Assembly: GCA_017524965.1 (NCBI GenBank)
Contig: JAFXUM010000004.1
Location: 1-34,270, forward strand
Direction of reading: 5' to 3'
From: Lentisphaeria bacterium
GTDB lineage: Bacteria; Verrucomicrobiota; Lentisphaeria; Victivallales; UBA1829
DNA length: 34,270 nt
Made by a program: the position numbers and the translations under genes. Position 1 is the first letter of the stretch, and every line of letters begins with the position of its first letter. Positions 16,366 through 28,204 of this stretch are shown piece by piece. The notes below the pieces were generated by a model. That model made no database searches. It was not told where the DNA came from and saw only the letters and a list, made by a program, of their open reading frames with translations.

Positions 16366-17865
16366 TCACTTCTTGAGCTTGGCGGAGAGGAGCGCCTTGA
16401 TCTCGTCGTTCGCGGCGGCGTCCACGATCTTCTGCGTGACCTTCACGTTCATGGAGAGCAGGCGCTTGACCATGTCGACGTTTCCGGCGCGCGCGGCGCA
16501 CAGGAGCGGGGTCTCGCCCGCCTTGTTCGGGAGATCTTCCTTGACGCTGTAGTAGAGAAGCTTGCGGACGGTCTCGTCGTCGGCGGTCGCGGCGCAGAGA
16601 TGCAGCACGGAATTGCCGTCCTTGTCGACGCCGTTCACGTTCGGCATCTTGTCGGCGAGGAACTTGATGATCTCGGGGAACTTCGCGCCGGAGATGAGGA
16701 CGGTCGTGCCGTCCTTCGCAGTGGCGGCGAAGTTTGCCTTCTTGTTCACCATGAACTTCACGAGCGCGGCGTTTCCGCTGGAAGCGGCGCAGTGGAGCGG
16801 GGTCAGGCCGTCCTTGTCGGCGAGGTTGATCTCCGCCTTCTTTTCGAGCAGGAAGTTCACGGTGGAAGCCTTCCCGCGTGCGGCGGCGTAGAAGATCGGC
16901 GTGCGGCCGTTCTCCGCGATGGCGTTCACGTCCGCGCCGGCCTGAACGAGGTCCTTCACCATGTCGAGGTTGCCGCGGGCGGCGGCCTGATGCAGCGGCG
17001 TGAGCCCGGCCTTCGTGGCGACGGTCGGATCCGCGCCGTAGGTCACGAGGTTCTTCACCATTTCATACGTGCCGGCGCGCGCGGCGTCGTACAGCGGGGT
17101 CGCGCCGGTCTTCTTGATCTGGGTGCGCGGAGAGCACGCGCGGACTTTCAGCAGGTAGGTGATGATGCCGTCCTGTTTCTTCAGCACAGCGCAGTGGAGC
17201 AGCGACATGCCGGAATTGTCCACGGCGTTCGGGTCGACCTTGCTCTTCCCGGCCTTATCGAGGCTGTTCAGGAGCGTGAAATTGCCGTTTTCGACGCAGT
17301 AGAACGCGGGCGTGCGGCCCTTTTCGTCCTTCGCGTTGACCTCGGCGCCTTCCTCGATCTTCGCGAACGCGCTTTCCCAGTCCTTGTCCTTCAGGTACTC
17401 AAACATCTCGGCGTTGAGTTTGGCCCTGCGTTCGGCCTCAGCGCGCGCGGCGTCGTCCATCGCGTGCTCGGCGCGAATCTTCTCGACCGCTTCCTGCTGA
17501 GCCTGGAGAGCTTCCTCGCGCGCCTGAACGCGCTGTGCGCGCTCCTCGTCGTCGATGCCCTCTTCGTCCGGGTCCGGGGTCTCGGCCAGCGGCACGGGGA
17601 TTTCCTCCTCGCCGATCTTGACGTAGATGGTCCCGTCCTCGTCGACGCGGATACTGATTTCGGCCTGTTCGCCGGCTTCCCCGCCGGTTTCTTCGCCGGT
17701 TCCGGCTTCCTCGCCTTCCGCGGCGGTTTCCTGTTCGGTTTCTTCGGCCTGGACGGCGTCTTCCTGTTCTTCGGTATCGGAATCATCCGCGATGACCGCG
17801 GGGACAGTAATAAGCGCGAGAGCCAGGGAGACTGCTGCCGATTTCAAAATGAGTTTCTTATTCAT
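16366..17865 (-). CDS. Exported ankyrin-repeat protein
   Basis: 499 residues from the ATG at 17865 (MNKKLILKSAAVSLALALIT), chosen over a longer open frame because a signal peptide starts there and the promoter (-10 at 17966-17971) lies just upstream. Cleavage is likely after AVIA. Residues ~28-75 are a very acidic Glu-rich linker (EEQEDAVQAEETEQETAAEG), then a short beta-type segment (ISIRVDEDGTIYVKIGEEEIPV). A coiled-coil-like stretch follows (EERAQRVQAREEALQAQQEA). The C-terminal ~300 residues hold about nine ankyrin repeats with the TPLHxAA..G motif (GLTPLHQAAARGNLDMV; GLTPLHCAASSGNAALV; GETPLLCAARAGNVDMV). Ankyrin repeats bind proteins; the partner is unknown. Export would put the protein in the periplasm or outside the cell. 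Confidence 0.92.
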   Translation of the reverse strand: MNKKLILKSAAVSLALALITVPAVIADDSDTEEQEDAVQAEETEQETAAEGEEAGTGEETGGEAGEQAEISIRVDEDGTIYVKIGEEEIPVPLAETPDPDEEGIDDEERAQRVQAREEALQAQQEAVEKIRAEHAMDDAARAEAERRAKLNAEMFEYLKDKDWESAFAKIEEGAEVNAKDEKGRTPAFYCVENGNFTLLNSLDKAGKSKVDPNAVDNSGMSLLHCAVLKKQDGIITYLLKVRACSPRTQIKKTGATPLYDAARAGTYEMVKNLVTYGADPTVATKAGLTPLHQAAARGNLDMVKDLVQAGADVNAIAENGRTPIFYAAARGKASTVNFLLEKKAEINLADKDGLTPLHCAASSGNAALVKFMVNKKANFAATAKDGTTVLISGAKFPEIIKFLADKMPNVNGVDKDGNSVLHLCAATADDETVRKLLYYSVKEDLPNKAGETPLLCAARAGNVDMVKRLLSMNVKVTQKIVDAAANDEIKALLSAKLKK

Positions 17866-17965
17866 GGTATCGGGTCTTTCTTTGGCTGTGGGTGAATGGT
17901 TTCGGGCGGAGGAACACGGGCGGCCGCACGGGGGCGCGGCGCAAAACGCGCGTGTCTTTGGTAGT

Positions 17966-17993
17966 ATTATACAGCAGAAAACGCAAAATGCAA
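17966..17993 (-). promoter_or_regulatory. Promoter of the ankyrin gene
   Basis: TTGCAT (17988-17993) and TATAAT (17966-17971) on the minus strand with a 16-base spacer. Immediately upstream are phased A/T tracts (18003-18054) that could act as an UP element. Confidence 0.7.
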
Positions 17994-18002
17994 GCCCGAA
18001 AC

Positions 18003-18038
18003 CCGAAAAAATCGTATATTTTTCCGAAAAAATCGTAT
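18003..18038. repeat. 15-base direct repeat with 21-base period upstream of the ankyrin promoter
   Basis: CCGAAAAAATCGTAT occurs at 18003-18017 and again at 18024-18038; a partial third match (CCGAAATATTTTTTCG) follows at 18041-18056. The period is two helical turns, so A-tracts face the same side of the DNA. Confidence 0.75.
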
Positions 18039-18136
18039 TTCCGAAATATTTTTTCGTCATTTTCCGGCGATTATCCGCCCTTTAGACGGCCTGGAGATCG
18101 ACGTCCTCATTTTCCGCGAATTCGTCCGCTTTCGAT

Positions 18137-18164
18137 TTGACTTTTCCCGCAAACAGGCTATCTT
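18137..18164 (+). promoter_or_regulatory. Promoter of the rhaM-GH2 operon
   Basis: TTGACT (18137-18142) and TATCTT (18159-18164) with a 16-base spacer, about 58 bases before the rhaM start. Confidence 0.6.
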
Positions 18165-18222
18165 TAATTCAATATACCCTTTCCGTGGAAAAAGAACAAC
18201 GACGAGAAACAAGGAGTCCGGC

Positions 18223-18537
18223 ATGGAGCAGTCCGCATTTGTCATGAAGCTGAAACCCGGCGTGATCGAGGAATACAAACGCCGTCACGACGAGATCTGG
18301 CCCGAGGTCCTGAAGGCGCACACGCTCGCCGGGATCCGCGATTACTCCATCTTCTACGACCCGGAGACGCTGATGCTCTTCGCCGTGCGCCGCCTCACGG
18401 CCGGCGAGACCACGGAGACACTGAAGGAGGAAGCCTGCATCCGCAAGTGGTGGGACTACAACGCCGACCTCATGGAGTGCAAACCCGACAACGAGCCGGT
18501 TTCGCGCCCGCTCCGCCTCGTCTTCCACATGGACTGA
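18223..18537 (+). CDS. rhaM: L-rhamnose mutarotase
   Basis: 104 residues, the exact size of the family. AAGGAG lies 7 bases before the start at 18223. The enzyme interconverts the alpha and beta anomers of L-rhamnose in the cytosol, feeding rhamnose isomerase. Landmarks of the dimeric ferredoxin-like fold are present: FVMKLKPG, EEYKRRHDEIWPE with Tyr18 and the catalytic His22, and IRKWWDYNADLM with the Trp pair at 76-77. It is the first gene of a two-gene unit with the GH2 enzyme, 30 bases upstream of it. No other rhamnose genes are in the window, so rhamnose released from a glycan is an inferred source. Related U-type mutarotases act on fucose, but the WW.YNADLM motif favours rhamnose. Confidence 0.92.
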   Translation: MEQSAFVMKLKPGVIEEYKRRHDEIWPEVLKAHTLAGIRDYSIFYDPETLMLFAVRRLTAGETTETLKEEACIRKWWDYNADLMECKPDNEPVSRPLRLVFHMD

Positions 18538-21930
<3,393 letters not shown>

Positions 21931-21953
21931 TCTCCGCCTCAAAAAAGCATTAT

Positions 21954-21991
21954 GCCGGGAGCGTCCGAATCAGGATGCTTCCGGCCTTTTT
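21954..21991 (+). terminator. Bidirectional terminator between the GH2 and radical SAM genes
   Basis: A 13-base stem with two G-T pairs (GCCGGGAGCGTCC at 21954-21966, GGATGCTTCCGGC at 21973-21985), loop GAATCA, then five T. An A-run before the stem (21941-21946) gives a T-run for the opposite strand, so it can serve the convergent radical SAM gene too. Confidence 0.85.
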
Positions 21992-22008
21992 GTGATTGAA
22001 CATAATGC

Positions 22009-23820
22009 TTACTTGCGGCGCGGCTTGCCGCCGTGCCGACCGCCTTTTTTCCGTTCATCAGGCGGGCGTTTCCCCTCGTATTTTCCGCCGGGACGATGTC
22101 CGCGCGCGGGTCCGGCGTCGCGGTCGCGACGGAGCATATCGCGCTGGCCGCGGCGTTCGGCGAGTCCCTTGTTGACCTGGATCGGCTGACCGTCGGGCGT
22201 GGTCCCGGCGCAGTACATGGCGCAGCCCATAGTCATGGCGAGCGGGATGAAGTCCTGGACCTGCTTCGGGCTCCAGTGGTATTTCGCGAGGTAGTCGTCG
22301 ACCACGCGCATGTGGCGCTCCGTGCAGCCGGGGAAATTCGAGATGAAGTACGGGATCATGAACTGCTTTTTTCCGGTCCGGCGGTTCACGCGGTCGAAGA
22401 TGCCCTTGAACTTGTCGAACACGCCCGCCTGTCCCTTCCGCATCAGGCGCAGGACCTCGCCGTCGAGGTGTTCCGGCGCGACACTGAGCTGGCCGCCGAC
22501 GTGGTCGCGGATGATCTTTTCGGTGAGGTGCGGCTGGATCAGCGCGAGGTCGAGGCGGATGCCGGAGTTGATGAAGACGTGTTTCACGCCGGGGATGCGC
22601 CCGATTCGGTCGAGCAGGTCCATGAGCGGCTTCTCGTCCGCGTGGTAGTTCGGGCAGATCGAGGGGAAAAGGCACGAAATGCGGCGGCACTTTTTGCATT
22701 TTTCGGGGTCGAAGGGGCCGTGACCGTAGATGTTGCCCGCCGCGCCGCCGACGTCGCTGACCGTGCCGTGGAAATACGGCTGTGATGCGAGCTTTTCGAT
22801 GCTTCGGACGACGCTCTCCGGCGACCTCGAAACGAGGTGGTGATTCTGGTGCGACACGAGCCCGCAGAACGCGCATCCGCCGGGGCAGCCGCGCACCACG
22901 GGCACGGAGTCGCGGATCACGTCCCACGCCGGGATGCGCTCCTGGTAGCTCCAGTGCGGCACGCCGGTGAACGGCAGTTCGCAGACATGGTCGAACTCGG
23001 CGGACGTCATCGGCGGGCGCGGCGGCTCGACAAGCAGGATGCGGCCGCGCGTCCACTGGACCAGCCGGCGACCGTTCCACGGGTTCATCTCCGCCTCGAC
23101 GGTCTTCGTCTGGCGCATGATGGCGTCCTTTTCCAAGGCGACCTCCTCGCAGGACGGCAGCACGACGCACGAATCGTCAACGGTGAATGCCGCGCTCTCG
23201 CGTCCGCCGAGGTAACGGCATGTGCCGCGGATGCCGTCGAGCGGCTGATTCTTTTTGATGCGGTCGAATATCTCGAGCATGGTGAGCTCGCCCATGCCGT
23301 AGCACAGCAGGTCGGCTTTCGCGTCCACCAGCACGGACGGGCGCATCTTGTCCTGCCAGTAGTCGTAATGCGCCACGCGCCGCAGGCTCGCCTCGACGCC
23401 GCCCAGGATCACTGGCAGACCCGGAAACGCCTGCCGCACGAGCTGGCTGTAGACCACGGACGCGTGCGGCGGACACAGCCCCGTCTTCCCGCCCGGCGAA
23501 TACATGTCCTCGCGGCGCAGGCGGCGGCCCGCCGTGTAGAGCTTCACCATGGAGTCCATGTTGCCGCTCGCCACGCCGCATCCGAGCAGAGGCCGCCCGA
23601 ACGTCTTCACGCTCTCGGGATTCTTCCAGTCCGGCTGCGCCGCGATCCCGACGCGGTATCCGGCGTCCAGCAACACGCGCGCGATAAGCGGCGGCCCGAA
23701 CGTTGGATGGTCCACGTACGCGTCGCCGGTCACGATCAGGATGTCGATCGCGTCCCAGCCGCGCGCCTCCATTTCCGCACGGGTCATCGGGGCGAATGCT
23801 GTGAGTTCTTCGCGGGTCAT
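22009..23820 (-). CDS. YgiQ-family (UPF0313) radical SAM protein
   Basis: 603 residues from the ATG at 23820 (MTREELTAFAPMTRAEMEAR). The open frame continues upstream to 23982, but a promoter sits at about 23892-23920 and the intervening codons spell a simple Pro/Glu repeat, so the conserved start is preferred. The N-terminal cobalamin-binding-like part is typical of YgiQ (ILIVTGDAYVDHPTFGPPLI, VILGGVEASLRRVAHYDYW). The [4Fe-4S] motif is C312-x3-C316-x2-C319 in RGCPGGCAFCGL. A second Cys cluster (CKKCRRISCLFPSICPNYH) is also family-typical. The C-terminus ends in a very basic Gly/Arg/Lys tail (GRHGGKPRRK), probably nucleic-acid binding or disordered. The reaction is unknown for the family. 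No obvious ribosome site is seen. Confidence 0.92.
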   Translation of the reverse strand: MTREELTAFAPMTRAEMEARGWDAIDILIVTGDAYVDHPTFGPPLIARVLLDAGYRVGIAAQPDWKNPESVKTFGRPLLGCGVASGNMDSMVKLYTAGRRLRREDMYSPGGKTGLCPPHASVVYSQLVRQAFPGLPVILGGVEASLRRVAHYDYWQDKMRPSVLVDAKADLLCYGMGELTMLEIFDRIKKNQPLDGIRGTCRYLGGRESAAFTVDDSCVVLPSCEEVALEKDAIMRQTKTVEAEMNPWNGRRLVQWTRGRILLVEPPRPPMTSAEFDHVCELPFTGVPHWSYQERIPAWDVIRDSVPVVRGCPGGCAFCGLVSHQNHHLVSRSPESVVRSIEKLASQPYFHGTVSDVGGAAGNIYGHGPFDPEKCKKCRRISCLFPSICPNYHADEKPLMDLLDRIGRIPGVKHVFINSGIRLDLALIQPHLTEKIIRDHVGGQLSVAPEHLDGEVLRLMRKGQAGVFDKFKGIFDRVNRRTGKKQFMIPYFISNFPGCTERHMRVVDDYLAKYHWSPKQVQDFIPLAMTMGCAMYCAGTTPDGQPIQVNKGLAERRGQRDMLRRDRDAGPARGHRPGGKYEGKRPPDERKKGGRHGGKPRRK

Positions 23821-23891
23821 GGTCTTGGATTCGGGGCTGTGCGGTCCGGGTTCGGGTCCGGGTTCAGGTTCGGGTTCAGAAAAGATTGAAC

Positions 23892-23920
23892 AAATCGTTT
23901 TCATAAAATATACAGCCAAA
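23892..23920 (-). promoter_or_regulatory. Possible promoter of the radical SAM gene
   Basis: On the minus strand TTGTAT is followed after 16 bases by TATATT, which ends just before an in-frame ATG near 23904. Transcription would therefore start at or inside the upstream frame extension, supporting the start at 23820. Coordinates are good to a few bases. Confidence 0.5.
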
Positions 23921-24028
23921 ACGTCAAAATACAATCCCGCCGGACGGAAAGCGCCGCGTCTTCCCGTCGCGCGCCCCGTCATAATATGAAAAATGCGCCG
24001 CGAAACCCGTCTTTTTTCCGTTCCGGGG

Positions 24029-24057
24029 TTGCCTTTTTCCCGAATACGGTGTATTTT
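24029..24057 (+). promoter_or_regulatory. Promoter of the 24099-28015 gene cluster
   Basis: TTGCCT (24029-24034) and TATTTT (24052-24057) with a 17-base spacer, about 40 bases before the first start codon. Confidence 0.5.
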
Positions 24058-24098
24058 ATTTGTTTGTAATGAATTTTTCCACCTGAAAGGTATCCGCC

Positions 24099-24896
24099 AT
24101 GCTGACTCTTCTGATCTCCCTGATCACCTCTCTGCTCGTCGGCGCCGTGTCCTACAAGGGCCTGCCGACCTCCGCCGTCGTCGTCATGATGATCGCGGTC
24201 TTCCTCATCGTCCACCTCGTCATCTCGCTGCTCCTGCGCATGAAGTCGAAGAAAATCAACGAGAAGCTCCAGGCGCTGATGCTGGAGATTCAGCAGAAGA
24301 TCCAGGGCATGCAGAACCGCATGATGCACCGTCCCACCGGCAGCCCGAAACAGATGATGCAGATTCTGGAGCGCGAACAGCAGGCCGGGCTCGACCGCAT
24401 GATCGAGGCGCTCGACCTCTACAAGCCGCTGTTCAAGTGGAGCTTCCTCATGAAACGCCAGGTCAACACCATGAAGATGGCGTTCCTGTTCCAGCAGAAG
24501 AAATTCGACGAGGTCGACGCCCTGCTCCCGAAGTGCATGTTCCTCGACGCGCAGAGCGTGACGATCAAGCTCGTCCGCATGTACAAAAACAACGATCCGA
24601 AGCTCGACAAGTTCTTCAAGACCCGCGTGCGCCGCTTCAAGGGCGACAACGCCGTCATCCCGTACGCCGCGTACTCCTGGATGCTCGTGAAGCAGAACCG
24701 CGTCGAGGACGCCATCGCCGCGCTCACCGACGCCCGCAAGCAGACCTCGAACGAGGTGCTGGAGAAGAACCGCGAACTGCTGCTGAACGGCAAGGTGAAG
24801 CAGTTCTCCAACGCCCCGCTCGCCGAAGCCTGGTACGCCCTCATGCTGGAGGAGCCGAAAATGCCGCGCATCCAGCAGAACGTCCGCTACCGCTAA
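24099..24896 (+). CDS. Membrane-anchored helical protein, unknown function
   Basis: 265 residues; GAAAGGT lies about 8 bases before the start. Two hydrophobic segments at the N-terminus (residues ~1-16, MLTLLISLITSLLVGA; ~25-47, SAVVVMMIAVFLIVHLVISLLLR) are followed by a basic stretch (MKSKKINEKLQ) and a long helical, Met/Gln/Lys-rich region that looks coiled-coil (LMLEIQQKIQGMQNRMMH). The last ~140 residues have helix-pair spacing like TPR (LFKWSFLMKRQVNTMKMAFL; IPYAAYSWMLVKQNRVEDAI), without confident repeats. No family is recognised. The topology suggests a cytoplasmic helical scaffold held at the inner membrane. It is the first gene of a plus-strand run with the Minf_1886 protein (62 bases on) and the M16 peptidase. 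Confidence 0.8.
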   Translation: MLTLLISLITSLLVGAVSYKGLPTSAVVVMMIAVFLIVHLVISLLLRMKSKKINEKLQALMLEIQQKIQGMQNRMMHRPTGSPKQMMQILEREQQAGLDRMIEALDLYKPLFKWSFLMKRQVNTMKMAFLFQQKKFDEVDALLPKCMFLDAQSVTIKLVRMYKNNDPKLDKFFKTRVRRFKGDNAVIPYAAYSWMLVKQNRVEDAIAALTDARKQTSNEVLEKNRELLLNGKVKQFSNAPLAEAWYALMLEEPKMPRIQQNVRYR

Positions 24897-24958
24897 CCGG
24901 ACGGCGCGCCCCGTTTTAAGCTCGAACTCGCACATCATTCCGACCGCGGGAGACCGAC

Positions 24959-25402
24959 ATGGAAGAACTCGAATGGAAAGACTCGCTCCTCCGGATCCTC
25001 GAAAAGGATTCCCGGTACGACGCCCACGCCTACATCTTCATGAACAACGCCGTCTCCTACACCGTGAACAAGCTCTCCAAGCAGGGACGCCCGCTCGGCA
25101 CGCGCCACGTAAGCGGCGCCCAGCTCATCCAGGGCATGCTCGAATATGCGGTCAGCACCTACATGTTTCTTGCGCCGGACATGCTCCGCTACTGGAATCT
25201 CCTCAGCGGACGCGATGCCGGCAACATCGTTTACAACCTCATCGAGGAAGGCGTGCTCTCCGCCGGCCCGAACGACCGCATCGAGGACTTCGACTGCGTG
25301 CCCGACCTGCTCTACGTCACGCAGGAGATCGTGCGCCGCAGCTTCGGAAGCCGTCCCGAACCCGCGTCCGGTCCCGGCCCGCTTCCGGTCATCGACGCCT
25401 GA
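24959..25402 (+). CDS. Minf_1886-family protein
   Basis: 147 residues; GGGAG lies about 7 bases before the start. The pattern KDSRYDAHAYIFMNNAVSYT, RHVSGAQLIQGMLEYA, and GRDAGNIVYNLIEEGVLSAG fits the Minf_1886 family, which is frequent in Verrucomicrobia, Lentisphaerae and Planctomycetes and has no known function. Residues ~1-118 cover the whole family core; the last ~30 residues (SRPEPASGPGPLPVIDA) are a low-complexity tail. No membrane span or signal peptide, so it is cytosolic. It lies between a membrane-anchored helical protein and an M16 peptidase, with short gaps of 62 and 39 bases, so co-expression is likely. The family call is from memory of its motif pattern. Confidence 0.82.
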   Translation: MEELEWKDSLLRILEKDSRYDAHAYIFMNNAVSYTVNKLSKQGRPLGTRHVSGAQLIQGMLEYAVSTYMFLAPDMLRYWNLLSGRDAGNIVYNLIEEGVLSAGPNDRIEDFDCVPDLLYVTQEIVRRSFGSRPEPASGPGPLPVIDA

Positions 25403-25441
25403 TCCGCGCGGCCGCCTTCCCGGAACCGGGAGACTTTCCAC

Positions 25442-28015
25442 ATGCCTGAACCCGCCCTGCCCCTGCTCGACCTCGTCCGCGAACACCGCCTCGCCAACGG
25501 CATCCGCGTGTTTCTCTGCCCCATGCCCGGCGTCCGCACGGTCAGCTGCAACGTCTGCGTGAACACCGGCAGCGCGTTCGAGGGCGCCGACCTCGGCAGC
25601 GGCCTGTCGCACTTCCTCGAGCACATGATGTTCAACGGCACGAAGAGCTACCCCGGCGGCTCGGAGATCGCCGACCGCGTGAACGCCTGCGGCGGCAACC
25701 TCAACGCGTTCACCAGTCAGGACCAGACCTTCTACTACATCAACCTCCCCGCCGCGAACGCCGTCGAGGGCGTCCGCATGCTCGCCTCCATGATGCGCGA
25801 ACCGCTCTTCCCCGAGGACGAGTTCGCCCGCGAGAAGGACGTGATCCTGAACGAAAGCCGCATGCGCCTCGACAACCCCCGCCTCGCCGTCTACGAAAAC
25901 ATGCTCGGCGAACTCTTCCGCGGCAGTCCGTACCGCGTGCCGATCATCGGCTACGACCACATGCTGGGCGAAGTCACGCGCGAGCAGATGGCGGCGTACC
26001 ACCGCAGACGCTACACGCCCGAGCGCATGACGTTCTTCGTCGCCGGACGCTTCGACGCGGACGCCGTGCTCGCGGAACTCCGCGCGAAGCTCGAGGACTG
26101 GCAGACGGATTCCTTCGACGACACCGTTCCCGCGCGCCCGTTCAAGCGCTCCGGCCGCCACACCGCCGAGCTGACCTGGAAAGACTCGCTGGCGTATCTG
26201 GCGTTCGGCTGGCAGCTGCGCGACCTCACGCCGAAGGAAAACGCCGCGCTCCGCGTGCTGGCGTTCCTGCTCGACGACGATTCCGGGCGCGTCTACCGCG
26301 CCATGCACATCGAAAACGAGCTCATTTCGAGCTCGTGGGCGGACTACCTCATGTTCCAGGACGGACAGGGCTTCTTCTTCACGGCGTTCGAGGGCGACCC
26401 CGCGAAACTCGACGCGATGCAGGCGGGATTCCTCGACGTCCTGCATGATTTCCGCGAACATCCCGTCTCGAAACGCGAGATCGCACGCGCACGCGCCGCC
26501 GTCGAGGCGGAGATCCTCACCCGCTTCGAAACGCCCTCCGGGTTCGCCGGACTTCTCTCCGGCGCGGTCCGCATCAACGGCAGCTGCGACCTCCGGTCCA
26601 TGCTGCGCGACCTCGACGCGGTCACGCCCGACGACGTGATGGATATCCTCCGCACCATGCTGTCGCCCGACGACGTCACCTGCGTCCGCATGGCGCCCGA
26701 AGACGCCGCGGACGGGAAGAAAGCCGCCCGGAAGAAATCCGCGCCCGCCCTGCCCCGTCCGGTCGTCGAGACCGCGAAGTCCGGCCAGACCGTGCTGCTC
26801 CTGGAGGACCGTTCGCGGACGATGGCGGAGATCACGCTCGTGCTGCCCTGCGCGGCGGCGTTCGAGTCCGCCTCGGAAAGCCTCTTCTCACGCCTCGTCT
26901 CAGAGACGCTGTTCTGCGGTGCGGGCGCTTACGACGAGGCGAAGCTCAACGAATATCTCGCCGACTACGCCATCGAAGCCGATTGCACCGCGGGCAACAA
27001 CTCCATGTTCCTCTCGCTTCAGTTCCCGCTCAGGAGCTTCCGCCGCGCGGTCAAAATCGCCGCGCTCCTCGCGGGCGATCCGAAGTTCCCCGCCGACGCG
27101 GTCGAACGCGAAAAGCTGAACCTGGTCCGCGAGCTCGAAAGCGCCCTGCTTCAGCCCGACACGGCCGCGTTCGCGCGTCTGAGGGAACATCTTTTCGGCG
27201 CGAATCATCCCTACGGACGCAACCCGGAAGCCTCGCTCGCCGCACTCAGAAAAGCCTCCGCGAAAAAGCTGATGGATTTCTACTTCGAACGCGTGCTTTC
27301 CGCGCCGTCCGCGTGTCTGGCGTTCTCCGGCGCGATCTCACAGAAACAGACCCGTGAAGCCGCGCAGGAGATCTTCTCCGCCGGACGCTGGACCGCGCCC
27401 GCCCCGGAACGCCCCGCGCCGCCCCCGATGAACAAGCCCGCCGACCTCACGTTCGCGCTCGAACAGCGCAAGCAGGCGGTCGTGACCTGCGGATTCCGTT
27501 CGTGCGGCGTGGAGACCGCCGATCCCGCGTGGGACCTGGTGCTGAACGCCGAAAACGGCATGTCGGCGAAGCTCTTCAAGAAGGTGCGCGGCGAAAAGGG
27601 GCTCGCGTACTGGACCGGATTCGTCCGCATGTACGGATTCGGCGCGGGGGTATCGGCGTTCGCCGCCTCGACCGCGGACGAGAACGCGCGCGAGGTGCGC
27701 GGCCTGCTCCTCGACGAATTCCGCCGCCTCGCCTCGTCCGGCCTCGACAAGGACGAGTTTGACTGCGCCCTCGCGGCGCAGAAATACGCGTTCGACGCCA
27801 TGCCGTCCGGGTCACTCGCGAAACAGTCCGCGCTCGAACAGTTCCTGAACGGGGACGCGCTTCAGCCGTGGAAACGCCGCGAACAGCTCGACAAGCTCAC
27901 GCGGGCGGACGTGAACCGCCGCCTGAAACGCGATCTGAAGGGCGTGAAACCGTCCACGCTGATCGCGTTTGCAAACGGCGATCCCTCGGACAAAAAAGGC
28001 GCGAAAAAGGCGTAA
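25442..28015 (+). CDS. M16-family zinc metallopeptidase, two-lobed
   Basis: 857 residues; GGGAGA lies about 8 bases before the start. The inverted zinc motif HxxEH is intact: His57-Phe-Leu-Glu60-His61 (LSHFLEHMMFNGT), with the distal ligand Glu138 in EKDVILNESRM. The N-terminal half (to ~430) is the active M16 lobe pair, with NLNAFTSQDQTFYYI for substrate binding. The second half (~450-850) repeats the fold without a zinc site (ETLFCGAGAYDEAKLNEYLA; VRGEKGLAYWTGFVRMYGFG). This corresponds to the pitrilysin/PqqL-like layout. No signal peptide is visible, unlike many periplasmic relatives, so a cytosolic role in peptide turnover is more likely. It is the last gene of the run starting at 24099. 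Confidence 0.93.
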   Translation: MPEPALPLLDLVREHRLANGIRVFLCPMPGVRTVSCNVCVNTGSAFEGADLGSGLSHFLEHMMFNGTKSYPGGSEIADRVNACGGNLNAFTSQDQTFYYINLPAANAVEGVRMLASMMREPLFPEDEFAREKDVILNESRMRLDNPRLAVYENMLGELFRGSPYRVPIIGYDHMLGEVTREQMAAYHRRRYTPERMTFFVAGRFDADAVLAELRAKLEDWQTDSFDDTVPARPFKRSGRHTAELTWKDSLAYLAFGWQLRDLTPKENAALRVLAFLLDDDSGRVYRAMHIENELISSSWADYLMFQDGQGFFFTAFEGDPAKLDAMQAGFLDVLHDFREHPVSKREIARARAAVEAEILTRFETPSGFAGLLSGAVRINGSCDLRSMLRDLDAVTPDDVMDILRTMLSPDDVTCVRMAPEDAADGKKAARKKSAPALPRPVVETAKSGQTVLLLEDRSRTMAEITLVLPCAAAFESASESLFSRLVSETLFCGAGAYDEAKLNEYLADYAIEADCTAGNNSMFLSLQFPLRSFRRAVKIAALLAGDPKFPADAVEREKLNLVRELESALLQPDTAAFARLREHLFGANHPYGRNPEASLAALRKASAKKLMDFYFERVLSAPSACLAFSGAISQKQTREAAQEIFSAGRWTAPAPERPAPPPMNKPADLTFALEQRKQAVVTCGFRSCGVETADPAWDLVLNAENGMSAKLFKKVRGEKGLAYWTGFVRMYGFGAGVSAFAASTADENAREVRGLLLDEFRRLASSGLDKDEFDCALAAQKYAFDAMPSGSLAKQSALEQFLNGDALQPWKRREQLDKLTRADVNRRLKRDLKGVKPSTLIAFANGDPSDKKGAKKA

Positions 28016-28093
28016 AACCGTTCCATTTTCCCCGTCCGCGCCCCCTTTGCGACAAAAAACGCAAAAAAAGTCAAAAAAAAGGCCGGACTTCAT

Positions 28094-28121
28094 TTGAAAT
28101 ATCGGCTTTTTGCCTTAAAAT
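28094..28121 (+). promoter_or_regulatory. Promoter of the LysM lipoprotein gene
   Basis: TTGAAA (28094-28099) and TAAAAT (28116-28121) with a 16-base spacer. The same place can form an imperfect hairpin (AAAAAGGCCG at 28076-28085 with CGGCTTTTT at 28103-28111), a possible weak terminator for the M16 gene overlapping this promoter. Confidence 0.5.
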
Positions 28122-28204
28122 ATATGGTGATGTTCTTTTTTCGGGACATCGCCCGCGACACATATTCTGAATTTCAAATAACTTTTCCGGAGGTTCCACC
28201 TGTC

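Larger units (their letters stand above)
17866..18222. other. Divergent control region of 357 bases between the ankyrin gene and rhaM
   Basis: It holds the ankyrin promoter (17966-17993, minus), the A-tract repeats (18003-18056) and the rhaM promoter (18137-18164, plus). No gene is seen. The stretch 17885-17955 is GC-rich leader of the ankyrin mRNA without an obvious structure. Confidence 0.6.
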
